From Corallochytrium limacisporum (lineage: Eukaryota; Opisthokonta): DNA of 64,000 nucleotides. Shown here piece after piece: positions 20,706 through 31,177 of the stretch; position 1 is the stretch's first letter, and each line of letters starts with the position of its first letter. The position numbers and the translations under genes were made by a program. Location: positions 250,920 to 314,919 of the forward strand of contig PDIP01000005.1 in NCBI GenBank assembly GCA_002811645.1, given 5' to 3'. The notes below the pieces were generated by a model, which did not search any database, was not told the origin of the DNA, and saw only the letters and a program-made list of their open reading frames with translations.

Positions 20706-20897
20706 ATGTTCAAATATCAGACGAAGCCGTTCACACCCGTTGCCCTTCCTGCGCCCGAAGTCGGTTGGGAGGACGACGAGGAAATGGCAGAATTGGAAGA
20801 TCCTGCTACCGAAGACGAGAAAGCAGTCTTGCCTTGGGAGGAAAGTGAAGGTGAAGAAGGTGAGGATGACGATGAAGAGGATGAGGATGAGGACTAA
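20706..20897 (+). CDS. Possible acidic-tail protein fragment (uncertain)
   Basis: A 63-codon frame from an internal ATG, rich in Pro then strongly acidic (VGWEDDEEMAELEDP, then a 20-residue Glu/Asp tail). The frame is open upstream to about 20650, where TTAATCAG and CAGGAG could serve as 3' splice sites, so it may be the last exon of a spliced gene. No upstream exon was established. The antisense reading is Ser-rich and open as well, so strand is not certain. Confidence 0.3.
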   Translation: MFKYQTKPFTPVALPAPEVGWEDDEEMAELEDPATEDEKAVLPWEESEGEEGEDDDEEDEDED

Positions 20898-21087
20898 GTG
20901 ATCCTCTTATCTCTTTGTCTTTATGACTACCGTAAGAGAGCATATAGAGGAACGCATCAAGAGTAACGATGGGGGAAGAAATGAGATTTGTGAAGTCTTC
21001 GTATGAGCAACATTTTGGGCCTGTATTTTGCATTGTTTGGTTTTCTTTAACTAATTCGAAATTCTTACATTTAGAACATTGTGACAC

Positions 21088-22143
21088 TCACGCCTCCATT
21101 CCATTATCGGCTTCTGATGTGTGTGAGTGGTACTCTCCGGAGGCATGCTGCTGACAATGCTGTTCAAAGACTTTCATGTCTCCAAACATAGCTTGGCATC
21201 CTTCCCACTCACACTGGATCATAACGGATCGGACAATTGTATACTTCACTGAAGTATTCAGTGACTCATGCTGTTGCTGCTGGTTGTGGTTGTACTGCTG
21301 AGCACTTTGCTCGGAGACCGAAGTACTGGAGGTATAGGGAGTGGAACGAGCAGAATTAGCGTCGGTACTGGATGCATTGTCGGAAGATACGACATGGTTG
21401 TACTGATACTGATGCTGATGCTGCGGCTGCTGCTCCTGCTGCTCCTGCAGCTGATGATGCTGCGGCTGGTGATACTGTTGATACTGCTGCCCATGCTGCT
21501 GATACTGCTGTTCATGCTGCTGATGGTGGTAGTGATGGTACTGGTGAGGACTCTGCCCATATTCTGAATACTGCTGCTGCTGCTGTTGTTCAGTCCCATA
21601 TTGTTGTTTCTGTGGGCTGCCAAAGCCAGCGCTCATTGCCAGGAGAGTACTGGCCGCGGAAGTAGCAATCAACTGAGACGCTGTGTGCGGACCATTCTTC
21701 CGGCTCATAGCCAAAGGAACGGGCTCTGCATTATCCGTAGAGGTACATTCACCAGCATCGCTTGTGCTGGCGAGGCTAGTACGGGAGGACACACTGCTTC
21801 GGTGGCGATCTAGGACACCAGTCTTGTTATTCCTAGAATTACGACGAATACGTTTCTTTGGGCTCTTACCCCGACTGACCCGCTCTTCAGGGCGCTTAGT
21901 TCGGAACTTGCCGTCCGGATTGCGGGCTAGGACAGGTTTAGATCCACCACTGCTACGGCGACTAGGGGGTCCGAAGCTACTTTTCATACTATCTTCTGGT
22001 TGTGTATCGGATTCACTCACCGAACTCGAGGGAACCATGCTAGTGACAGACTTTCCCTGAAGGGCACGGTTCATGAAGAGACTACCGTTCTGTACCAGTG
22101 CCGTCATTGAGGCAATACTGGCCAATTCGCTTTCAATAAACAT
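21088..22143 (-). CDS. Q/H-rich protein with one C-terminal C2H2 zinc finger
   Basis: A 351-residue protein of unknown function. A single C2H2 finger sits near the C-terminus: CEWEGCQAMFGDMKVFEQHCQQH has the spacing C-x4-C-x12-H-x3-H. The middle (about 185-300) is low-complexity Gln/His/Tyr, with runs such as QQQQQQYSEYGQ. The N-terminal half carries a basic patch (KSPKKRIRRNSRNNK) that could be a nuclear localisation signal and many Ser/Arg residues. A sequence-specific DNA- or RNA-binding regulator is plausible, but one finger alone rarely gives specificity. The open frame extends seven codons upstream only to a GTG; ATG 22143 was used. Confidence 0.7.
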   Translation of the reverse strand: MFIESELASIASMTALVQNGSLFMNRALQGKSVTSMVPSSSVSESDTQPEDSMKSSFGPPSRRSSGGSKPVLARNPDGKFRTKRPEERVSRGKSPKKRIRRNSRNNKTGVLDRHRSSVSSRTSLASTSDAGECTSTDNAEPVPLAMSRKNGPHTASQLIATSAASTLLAMSAGFGSPQKQQYGTEQQQQQQYSEYGQSPHQYHHYHHQQHEQQYQQHGQQYQQYHQPQHHQLQEQQEQQPQHQHQYQYNHVVSSDNASSTDANSARSTPYTSSTSVSEQSAQQYNHNQQQQHESLNTSVKYTIVRSVMIQCEWEGCQAMFGDMKVFEQHCQQHASGEYHSHTSEADNGMEA

Positions 22144-25100
22144 TGTTGCTATGTGTTTGGACACTATGTGAGTAAGTTTCTATGTGGTAAAAGGCTATCT
22201 TATTCCACGCTATGCGAACGAACTGTATCTACGCATCAAAGTCCCCAGAAGTGGTCCCGCTCTCTCTCCCGAATAGAGTGGATCAGGTCTGGTTCAGGAC
22301 CCGTTTTCAAATAGACTGATATTTTGTTCTCCTACAGCCTTTGACAGGTCAGCAGTGATCTTCCATATACCAAACCGGATCAGCCATCGCCTTGCCACCC
22401 AGAACTCGATACAGCTTAAACAGGAATGGTCATCGATGTCAATGCCGTGGATTATTGCGATGCAACCCACACCCCGATTGTGGGGCACCCATGGAATCCT
22501 CTGCTGAGGAGGGGAACGGTGACAAGAGTTGTCTGATGAGAACCCTACTCACTTCTCGTTTCTCCACCACTTGCGAATTGGCCGTCATACCGGTATCTTC
22601 AGAGAGTGGACGCGTTCTCGTTCTACGAAGGCTAAAACCTCTCTGTCCGCTTGGTCATATTTCTCCCTCCTTTGCCAGCACAATGCTTCAGGCAACTAGC
22701 CCTTTCCCATCCTATTCTTGCAGCGTAATGCAATCCCCAGTGCTCAATTCTCCCATGCATAGCCTCCAACCAACCGTGGAGCTGACAGAAGAGCAACCAA
22801 AATCTTTCCGATATTTTTCCTTAGTTTTTTTTTCACTTCGGCATTCCGAACGCAGCTGCTCTTGCCTGTCATTCTGACTGCGCACGGCCATGCGACACTC
22901 CCTTCTTCCCCTGGTTCCAGTTCTGAAACTAAGTTCACCGGCGACGGTTGGGCCAGCCGTGCATGTGAACAAGACATTCAACACGCCACTCTGACTGAGC
23001 ACAAAGTTCCTGAATGCCTGGCGGGGCCGGTGGTGGCGAAACCAAAGTCCACTCCTTCGTTCCCGTTCTGCTGACGGAGATTTCGCCTCCGCACTTTAGC
23101 AAATATTTGGGACCGAAAAGGGCGGGAGGGGGAGAGTGAACGGGTTGGCCTTGGAAACCCACAAATGAAGCAACCACCGCCCACCCCACTTCGACACACC
23201 ACCACCTGCTGTTCTGCCGAAATCTGTCGATGAAATTCTCTGATTACTCTCCCCCCTTTTTTTTTTTGTGTGTCGCCCTGGAGAAGCCTCAGAAAATTGA
23301 TCCGCTCCATTGTCATAGAAAGCTCAACAGGTGCCAACGGGGCCAGGAGTAGGAGACAAGGAAACTCAAGCGTGGGGTGTGCGCAACGACACCAGCACCG
23401 GCCGGTGCCACAGAGACACTGCGGTAAGTCCAGGACACAGGGGTGGTGACACAGGATTATATACGATCAAACACTGATTCCACCGTTTGGACACTGTTGG
23501 TCGTTTGGAAACTTTTTACGCTCCATAATGAAAATTTCATAGTTTGTCCAGCGGTTGCTGCACTTTCATCGGTGACAACGGTATTTCGTAATCAATTACA
23601 GTGACAAAGTATGCGCGAAACGCTTGGTCATCATCACCTGGTCATGGTCTGTTTGTTGTATCGATTCATGAAGAAACGAAACAGTGGTGCATGAGTGGAA
23701 CCGCACATGTCGCCTTTAAGCAGCAGAGAATAGTTTCCTGCTAGTAGAACGAATTAGAAGGGTTGACCTTAGCTTGAACGTGAGCAAGAGGGTTCCAGTG
23801 CTTAGATATTACAAGCAGTGTTACGTATACCGAAGCACCCCATCAACGGTGGTCTTTGGAATAAAATGACCTTGCAAATTTGTAACAGTTCGCCTTTCCA
23901 TGGGCGCTATACAATACAGCCATGGCAGTTTAGGTTGAAGTCCTAACCTGCTGTCCAATTTACTATGACCGCCCAACAAGTATGGTCGGCCTGATTTGAT
24001 AGGTGGCCGCCATGGCCAACTGTCACACACAGGAACAGCATTTAAATCCCAAGGAAACTATGTGCTGATCTACATGCATGCATGCCTTTTCGTTGGGAAG
24101 GCGGTATGGTTAGATCGCGATGGTAGTACGAACCGGTCCATGGCCCAAACCTTCTGGCAGAACATGCACAACACGTCAAAGAGGAGGAATCTCAGCATTG
24201 GACTACACACTGAGCCTGCTTGAAAGGACATAACAGAAGTATTGTGAGAGTGGTGTAACAATGGTTTCGGGCATGGTTCATTCCCCGCCATAGTCGTACA
24301 CAGCCAGTGTCTATGGTAGCCTGCCATGGCGAAGAGTGGAATTGCTTTGGTCGTATGCGCTTCGCAGCTGAAGATTCCTTTGCTAGAGTTTCCTTTTGTG
24401 GCAATGCTCAATTGGCTATGGATGGCGGCGGTATGGATACTTGGGGAAGTCCAAAGAGGGTAGTGCCTCAGTTTTGTTTCCCATTTGACGACAAACACTG
24501 GAAGTCTACTTCCCAAGTGATTCGCACATTGGTTCGCTGACGGGGTGAGAGGTTGGCAATGGGGTGGGACCCAGATCGTGATTCCTTCCCTCCCTCCCTT
24601 GCTCCCCTCCCTTGTCCCTAACGTCTCTCCCGGGGCAACCCAATTTCCCTTCTAGTAGGAGGCCTTCGTTTCTGTTGCGTGCACAATGGGATCGAGAGGT
24701 GTAGTGACATCGAAACATAGGAGAGCAACTGTTTCATACACGAGACCTGAAGGCTGGTGAAGATGTTTGGGTGTGTCTTTGTATGTATGAATTGTGTGTA
24801 ATTGCGCATCTTCCGTTGTTTCTAATGTTTGGGCGATGTACCGAAAGCCTGGCATGCATAAATTGCTTGAGAAGCAACAGGAAGGATCATGCTTCCCTTA
24901 TTGATGTTTGTTGGAAGAAAGCGTGAAACTTACCCTCTGTCACATGCAGATGCATCGCTTGATTGTAGGACAAAAACACACTGGAGTGGAGAATGAGATG
25001 GTTAAAGATGTTCTGTCGCAGTGATTTAGTACGTAAGCAGCCGACTGATCCCGGAACACATTCCCATCTGAGGGCGTACTCGCAAGGCCTTCCACTTGGG

Positions 25101-25202
25101 GAGAAATAGCTCGGTAAATCTGTCCATGCATCATGTCCATATAGCAGTGCCATATCATCTAATTCTATTACATGCTTGCATATTATGACGTGTGATGTGA
25201 GT
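22144..25202. other. Long intergenic region (3.1 kb)
   Basis: The longest stretch without a recognised gene. Open frames of 60-180 codons occur on both strands but none resembles a known family or shows the codon choice of neighbouring genes. It holds a T11 run near 23257-23267. A heavily spliced gene or a noncoding RNA cannot be excluded. The left end should contain the promoter of the C2H2 gene. Confidence 0.45.
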
Positions 25203-26282
25203 TTACTTTTGACCCTCTCTGGCAGCGCCGTCAACGGGAGATGAATGCTGTTCATTGCTGTGTGTGAGCCGTGTGCTGGAAGTGAAGTTGAAGCGCGTAA
25301 CCTCCTGCTCCTCGATGGGATCCCATTGATCGTAGTCCTCCTCTTCAAGAGCAGTCTCTTGGACCCTTTTACGGTATTCGTCGATGCGTTCGTACTGCCT
25401 GTCAAAGGCAGCCTTGTCCTGAGCATCATAGTAATCAGATTCTTCGCTTTGGTCCATTTGGAGGATTTCCAGTTTTGTTTCGATCATCTCACGGCGCATC
25501 CAGCGGGTGTTAATGCCATAGTCATAAGGTTTCTGTAGCTTGAGGGCCTTCTCCGGGTCAGCAAGCTGGGCAACATCGCGCAGAGTTGCCAAATCCTTGT
25601 TCCGACGCTCACGCTGTGCATCAAGTTCCTTCCGGGCCTTATGTACAAATCCACGGGGAAGCTTGGGAGGCTTGATGCGTGTAGGATCCTTCAAAAACTC
25701 ATCCAAATCCCGTCCACTGCTAAAAACTTCCTTCAGTTGCTCCGGAACCAATGCCAACCGTTCCTCCAACTCAGCCATTGCCTGTACACCATGTGCATGT
25801 CCTTGATAGCTGGCAGACTTGAGGGCCTTCAGATAAGTTTGCCGCAGGTTGGCAGCCTCCTGGGTTCGTGATGCAACATGAAGAACCACCTGAAATGGCA
25901 AATCAAATGCTTCGGACAATGTTTTCGCATTGTACATGATGGGATCGTAATTGATAAGCTTATTGATTTTGGCTACCAAGCTCCGCTGTTCCCGCTTGAT
26001 CTGAGACACTCGACTCTGCAGCTCCCAAGGGGACATGTATACATTCCAACTTTCCGTGAAGACTCTACCTTCGATTTTGCCTTCGGAATTCAGCTTACGT
26101 TTCGGCTCATGGACTGTCACCAAGCTGTTGTCCGACAATTCCACGAAGCAAAGCTCATTGGTTTTGGAACCACTGTACGCTGACCTTTGGGCCAATTTCT
26201 TTACTGTTGGGGTACTATAAGTTCGTGCATTGCGGACTATGTTGAACCACATGCCAGACGTCTGAAGTGTTTTACGCAACAT
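25203..26282 (-). CDS. Putative mitochondrial protein of unknown function
   Basis: A 359-residue protein. Its first about 30 residues (MLRKTLQTSGMWFNIVRNARTYSTP) are basic, Ser/Thr-rich, free of acidic residues and end in an RxY-S motif, typical of a mitochondrial targeting peptide. The rest is charged and mostly helical. A segment near 115-145 (AKTLSEAFDLPFQVVLHVASR) looks like a helix-turn-helix of the kind seen in the neugrin/Rrg9 and Bot1/mS45 mitochondrial ribosome-associated families. That resemblance is weak and only suggestive. The C-terminus is acidic and rich in Tyr/Asp/Glu. A mitoribosomal or mitochondrial RNA-binding role is the leading guess. Confidence 0.72.
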   Translation of the reverse strand: MLRKTLQTSGMWFNIVRNARTYSTPTVKKLAQRSAYSGSKTNELCFVELSDNSLVTVHEPKRKLNSEGKIEGRVFTESWNVYMSPWELQSRVSQIKREQRSLVAKINKLINYDPIMYNAKTLSEAFDLPFQVVLHVASRTQEAANLRQTYLKALKSASYQGHAHGVQAMAELEERLALVPEQLKEVFSSGRDLDEFLKDPTRIKPPKLPRGFVHKARKELDAQRERRNKDLATLRDVAQLADPEKALKLQKPYDYGINTRWMRREMIETKLEILQMDQSEESDYYDAQDKAAFDRQYERIDEYRKRVQETALEEEDYDQWDPIEEQEVTRFNFTSSTRLTHSNEQHSSPVDGAAREGQK

Positions 26283-27235
26283 TGTCTGGATATCTGGCCA
26301 AAATGAATGATTCCTATGTATGCTGACTAGTTGTGCTACATGTTCAGAATAAAACGCTACCCAGGCGCATTTTAAATGTCAAAAGCCAACTGTTTAAATT
26401 ACATGCAGACAAGGATGCATGTTTCATAAACCTTACTATGTTGTGGCTCAACAAAGCTAATATCTACAAATGAGGGTTGGTAAGATCGCTCCTTGTGGCA
26501 TTGGGTCTCCAAATCTCCCCCTCTCGAAACGGGTCACATGGAGCAGCCAGTTGGGTTCCGGAGGGAAATTGCGCCGAAGTTAGCAATAGTGACTGTACCG
26601 ATTTTGAATAAAATAGTGTAAGGGGGAGGGGACAGGTAATATGGTAAAGGCAGATAATTCATAAATAAATTTTGAATCAAAGAATCCAAGATGGACACCG
26701 CTTGCGACGATGTTTTTGCCATGGTGGAGTATGACGAAGTCGCAGCTCCGGTTCTACTAGAGACCCGGTTTATCATGAGGAAAGTTGCAGACCGTGCCTC
26801 TGTAACAGCCTTGAAGGCTGTGTTGTTGCTGCCGGAAGCAGAATTTTTGTCAGGATGGAGGAGTGCAGCCAGCTTCTTGTACGTGCGAGTAATGTCCCCT
26901 ACGGTGGCAGTGCGTTCGAATCCAACACCGCTCTGTGCGCTAGCCTCGAAGAAGCAAAGGCCCCGGGATTAGGCCCCGGGATTTGGCCCAGAGCTTTGCT
27001 TCAGCCGTCGTCCCTGGACGTCTGTGTCGCGTTTTCGAGTTTGTTGCCAACAACCACAAGCCGCAGATGATTTAAGCTTCCACCATGTAGCAGAGGACAT
27101 TTCGATCGCCGAATTTATGGCAAAATCAGAATATGAAGGGACAGTTCAACTCAAACATTGGTTCTAATGGTAACGAATGAATGCAATCTAACAAGGAAAT
27201 GTAATGGACAAAGAGAAATTGATAATTTACATAGT
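26283..27235. other. Intergenic region with a possible short gene
   Basis: About 950 bp between two minus-strand genes. Includes a plus-strand open frame listed separately and two copies of GGCCCCGGGATT at 26959-26970 and 26972-26983. A GTTCGAATCC word at 26914 looks like a tRNA T-loop but has no pairing stem. Confidence 0.4.
26691..26972 (+). CDS. Hypothetical short protein (uncertain)
   Basis: A 93-codon frame starting in a good context (CCAAGATGG). The first about 65 residues (MDTACDDVFAMVEYDEV...) look protein-like, with balanced charged and hydrophobic residues. The last part is less so, while the next frame (from 26855) becomes more protein-like. This could mark an intron, a decayed gene or chance. 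No family was recognised. Confidence 0.25.
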   Translation: MDTACDDVFAMVEYDEVAAPVLLETRFIMRKVADRASVTALKAVLLLPEAEFLSGWRSAASFLYVRVMSPTVAVRSNPTPLCALASKKQRPRD

Positions 27236-28780
27236 TTACATCATGATCATGTGGAATGCCAGGGCGACAACCATAGCGCCCGAGGAGAGGAAGGCTGTGC
27301 TGGCGCTGCCGCCATCGCCGCCATCGCCGCCGTCGTCGCCGGTGTCATCACCAGGGGTCGTTGGGTCCGCAACATCGTCATCGTTCCCGTTGTTGTCGTC
27401 ATCGTCACTAGCAGGAACCTCCCCACAGGTCACGGTCTCGATCTGACGTAACCAGACCTCTTGACCCGCAGACACTTCACGGAGGATAGTGTTCTGCTTA
27501 GAGGTAGCTGGGAGACCCAAGCTGGTACCGGTTGGGCATGAACTGCCGGCGTTACTATGGTCAGAAGAACTGTCACTGAGTGTCCAGGACTCCGAATCAG
27601 TGTCGCTGACGCAGGCAGAAAGTAGTTCCTGACTACAGTCTCCGTTGTCCCAGCGTCCATCGGCGTTCTGCACAACACAGCTGGCGCTGCAGCTGTTGAT
27701 TGGAGACACATCCTGTACCCAGCTCCAAACGCTCCACTCACTGCGATCTGCGTCCATGTGATCAAAAGCAGTAGTGAAGCCACATTCCATGACGCTCTGC
27801 ACATCATCTCGGCTTCTCATAACATCCTCTGCAGAGAAAGCGAAATTCTTGTCATCCAAGGTCAGGTCGGCCTCGAGAGCAGATTCTCGGACTACTAGAC
27901 GGCCGCCAGAGTAGCCGTTGCAAGTGGTTGGATCCAGTTGGGTAAAGCCAATGTCTTGGCGGCCATTGACATTGCTGCTCAGGGTGGTGATGTCGTGGAT
28001 AACACTGTTGCCAAAGTTGCAAGTCGAGGAAACAAAGACGCGGGCTCCGGAACTCAGCATCTCCCTGATGGTGGGCCAGACTTTACCAGTGCTTTCAGTG
28101 TACTGAGCCAGTTTGTTCGGAGTGTAGATCATGTCGCCGAAGACACTTTCAAAGACATTGTTAAGTTCCTCCACATTAACGCAGCCAGTCTCCTCACTGA
28201 CACGATCCTCAATGTCAATATAGATGAACTCGTCCGCATCGGCACTGCTTAGCCAGTCGGACAGGACGGTTAGCTGGCTCTTGACGGTGAACGAGGTCGA
28301 GGTGCAACCACGGTGGGCTCCGTAGTCAGGGAAGTCCAGGAGAGAACTACAAAGGTCTAGGCGCACCTCGTCCTGCGCTTGTTGGCAGAACCCATTCAGT
28401 TGATTGCTTGCATGACAAACGCGTAGCGGCCCATCGTCTGCCAATTCCGGAACGTAGTGTATATCTAGATTGATATGGCGAACTCCAAGGTTCATCTGCT
28501 CAGACATTGAGATATATTGGTTCTCAGCCACAAGGAAACCCTCAATACACTGACCGAAGAAGCAAACATCGCCATCGTCTCGGAGATCCTTGACAAAGTC
28601 CTGAAACCGGCTGGGGAAGGAGTCTAATGTTGCGTAAGAATTGTGGGTGCCAACCAAGTTCACGTCCCCGAAGTCTGCATCCAGGCCTGCCCGGTACTGA
28701 GAAGCCAGGGCCGTTTGCGACCAGTCTGTTGCTTGTGCAGCACCCACAAGAGCTAATCCTATCCAAAACGTACTCTTCAT
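27236..28780 (-). CDS. Secreted, probably GPI-anchored PLC-like phosphodiesterase
   Basis: A 514-residue extracellular protein. Residues 1-17 are a signal peptide. Residues about 35-330 fit the PLC-like phosphodiesterase TIM barrel of PI-PLC X-domain proteins: VGTHNSY with His46, GVRHINLDIHY at 99-109, a second catalytic-type His in LRVCH (His123), and YIDIEDR. Many Cys residues fit a secreted fold. The tail is Asp/Gly-rich low complexity followed by a small-residue site (GGSAS) and a terminal hydrophobic segment AMVVALAFHMIMM, the pattern of a GPI-anchor signal. It would act on phospholipid or glycolipid at the cell surface. The substrate, and whether it needs calcium, are not evident. Confidence 0.85.
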   Translation of the reverse strand: MKSTFWIGLALVGAAQATDWSQTALASQYRAGLDADFGDVNLVGTHNSYATLDSFPSRFQDFVKDLRDDGDVCFFGQCIEGFLVAENQYISMSEQMNLGVRHINLDIHYVPELADDGPLRVCHASNQLNGFCQQAQDEVRLDLCSSLLDFPDYGAHRGCTSTSFTVKSQLTVLSDWLSSADADEFIYIDIEDRVSEETGCVNVEELNNVFESVFGDMIYTPNKLAQYTESTGKVWPTIREMLSSGARVFVSSTCNFGNSVIHDITTLSSNVNGRQDIGFTQLDPTTCNGYSGGRLVVRESALEADLTLDDKNFAFSAEDVMRSRDDVQSVMECGFTTAFDHMDADRSEWSVWSWVQDVSPINSCSASCVVQNADGRWDNGDCSQELLSACVSDTDSESWTLSDSSSDHSNAGSSCPTGTSLGLPATSKQNTILREVSAGQEVWLRQIETVTCGEVPASDDDDNNGNDDDVADPTTPGDDTGDDGGDGGDGGSASTAFLSSGAMVVALAFHMIMM

Positions 28781-29639
28781 GGTTGCTTATTGCCTTTGTG
28801 GTTGAGCTTGTGAATTTTTGGCCCAACGAAGTCGTGTCACAGGTAAATTTAATGTCACACTTTATAGAGTCCGCACAGAGCAAGGTGAAATAAATACCTG
28901 TTGCAACAAATGCAGGATGCGTCATGTTTCATTGAGTATTCGATCCGATACTACCTGTTCACTGAAATACAGTATCGTCTAAAGCATCAACTGAAAAAAG
29001 ATTCTTCAGCTGTTTACGAACGCAACGACAGCGATGATGATGGTGGTGGTGATGATTGTGTTTCTGTGTGTACACGGTTTTCGTATCGCAGGTATGTGTT
29101 ACCGATGCACACACCAAACACGCGCGTACTACGCACCGATATCTCAGTTCGTCCTTCCCCTCGGCTTTAACGGTTTCACTCCTCGCGTGCCCAGTCCGCC
29201 CACCTTCTTCACATCGCACATTGGACGGGTATTAAGCCAATGGCCGGGAGGTTGACACCGGCTCACAACACCCAAAAAAAAAGAAAACTTAGGCATAAAT
29301 CTACATACCCGATTCCTGGGTGTTTAGTGGCGCACACTACTTTAACCCTGCGGTACCAAGAAAAGCGGGAGACCGGGGAAGAAGGTGAGTAGTGCAATAA
29401 AGAGAAAGAAAAATGAGGTGGGCCACGTTCCCCACAATTAAGCAGATGGGTACCGTACCAAGACAAGTGTGCGTTCGGTAGAGGAAAAGAAGGGGGGGGG
29501 GAACGAGGAAAGGGGGAGGGGGGGGGAACTTTACGGAACCACAGCGCGGCAACCGACTCCGTCGCGGGCGGTCCAAATTTGGACAACGATTCAATCATTC
29601 TGGCAGGTAAAAGAGGAGGACTTCAGAAGTGGTAATTTT

Positions 29640-29649
29640 CCATAGTGAA
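29640..29649 (-). promoter_or_regulatory. TTCACTATGG element, copy 3 (reverse)
   Basis: Exact reverse-complement copy of the word found twice upstream of RPL12. It lies about 860 bp upstream of the PLC-like gene, 114 bp from a G tract. Confidence 0.2.
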
Positions 29650-30316
29650 TGAATAAGAGAAAAAGGCTTGTGTCCTCCCCGTGTTTGGGGTAAGCCCCAT
29701 GGAACATTTAATCCAATTGATAAAAATGAGCTGACGTGTTAGCATCTCAAGAGCTCACCACCGGAACCCAATGGTGGGAGAGGACAGAATACTTATCGCA
29801 ACCATCCATATTCATGATTCATTGTCTCATATTTTGATCATATAATTCTATGTAATTCATGTGCGGGTCATAATAGGTGACCTATATCCCCCATCCGTGC
29901 CCACCCATTGTCATACTCAGTCGCGGACCTTCTTTGCTTTGCTACTTTCGTGCTCAGAGTTTTCTCATGCTCGCCCTCGCGCACCTACCTCCGCCAAGTC
30001 CAGCACCGAATCAACCTGCCTTGGAAACCACAAAAAAAAGAAAAGGACAGAGCTTCGGGCCCGGTTAAGAGATGGTTCTTGGGTGTTACACGTTAGATGC
30101 TGAAATCGGTGATGGGGCGGTATTTTCTATTCCTTGCGCTTAATGAGAAGCGTGCGTGGCGAGCTGAGCCGGCCTTTGGGTATGTAGGCCGAGGAAAGGG
30201 CAGAAGGCCATACACGAAGGGCAGTGTGGGCGCCCGCAGCACCAGAGGAGGAAGGCAGGGGGCTGAAACCAGTAGATAACCAAGGCAGGGAATTCTAGGG
30301 AGCGGGCGCAGCTCGA

Positions 30317-30320
<4 letters not shown>

Positions 30321-30377
<57 letters not shown>
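30321..30377. repeat. (AG)n dinucleotide microsatellite
   Basis: A perfect 57-base AG repeat, about 28 units, in noncoding DNA. Length polymorphism is expected. Confidence 0.97.
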
Positions 30378-30380
<3 letters not shown>

Positions 30381-31177
30381 TTGCCGGTCAGATGGAGCAC
30401 ACGTACCCGAGCCTTCTGCATGGCGAACGCCAGCTCGTACGATACCCAGTGCACCGGTTACCCGAAAGGTTTGCGAATTCGGCCGGCAGAGAAGGGTACT
30501 GTTGCAATCAGACAGATTGAGGGAAGGAAGTCGGTACACGAAGTAAAATTCGTGGGGGCTGCTAGGACACAGCGCATTGTTCGACTACCGGGTAAAGAAC
30601 AATGTTCTACTCGGCGACGTCTGTTTAACTGTGCGCCTCATCACTCCTTATTTCCATTATCCGGAGATAATTTGGGTTGCGCTATCGCACTTCATATCTT
30701 TTCAGCGTAGATGAGTAGTGCATTCAGTATGAAATAGGGAAATCTCTTGCATCGCAGGCCCACACATCACCTATCCAGTCGCGGCAAAGTCAACGGCAAT
30801 TGATAAGACTGAGAAAATAAAAGGTTAGGTCCAATGGCGGAGATTTTGGTGTATTCACTACGAGACGACGGCTTGCCAAATGAAATCACGTTTCCCAGTG
30901 GGGTTCCATTTCGTCACGGGTATGTCAAAAAGTTGATATGACCGAACTCGAGTACGGTCCATTGATTACCAGCGGAGAGAGGGAGGGATTCGCGTCTGCC
31001 TAAAATCACCACGGAGCCAATCAAGGCAATCAAAACCAGGGCGAGGGTGACCGATTCGGCCCCGCGGGGGGGTGTCATCCGCGATGAGCAAGATACGATC
31101 ACCGTGTCCGGCAGGATACTATGATGTAAGTGGTAAGTGATGATGACCAGGAATTGCAAACGTAATCACAGTGTTGT

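Larger units (their letters stand above)
28781..31177. other. Long intergenic region (2.4 kb) with G tracts and microsatellite
   Basis: Between two minus-strand genes. It holds G runs at 29492-29501 and 29518-29526, a GGTACCGTACC word at 29449-29459, another GGTACC at 29352, AAAAGCGGGAG near 29361, one TTCACTATGG (reverse) and an (AG)n repeat. No coding sequence was recognised. The left part should be the promoter of the PLC-like gene. Confidence 0.5.

Noticed and set aside
21258-21665. Ser-, Leu- or Ala-rich open frames
   Set aside because: Alternative readings of the Gln/His repeat in the C2H2 gene.
22392-22877. 161-codon plus-strand open frame
   Set aside because: No family resemblance, odd composition, no conserved motif; treated as noncoding.
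24070-24516. 148-codon minus-strand open frame
   Set aside because: No recognisable domain and composition like random sequence.
24887-25429. 180-codon minus-strand open frame
   Set aside because: Half overlaps the mitochondrial-protein gene in another frame; the rest shows no family features.
26914-26923. GTTCGAATCC, like a tRNA T-loop
   Set aside because: The flanking bases do not form a T stem and no acceptor, D or anticodon arm can be placed upstream.
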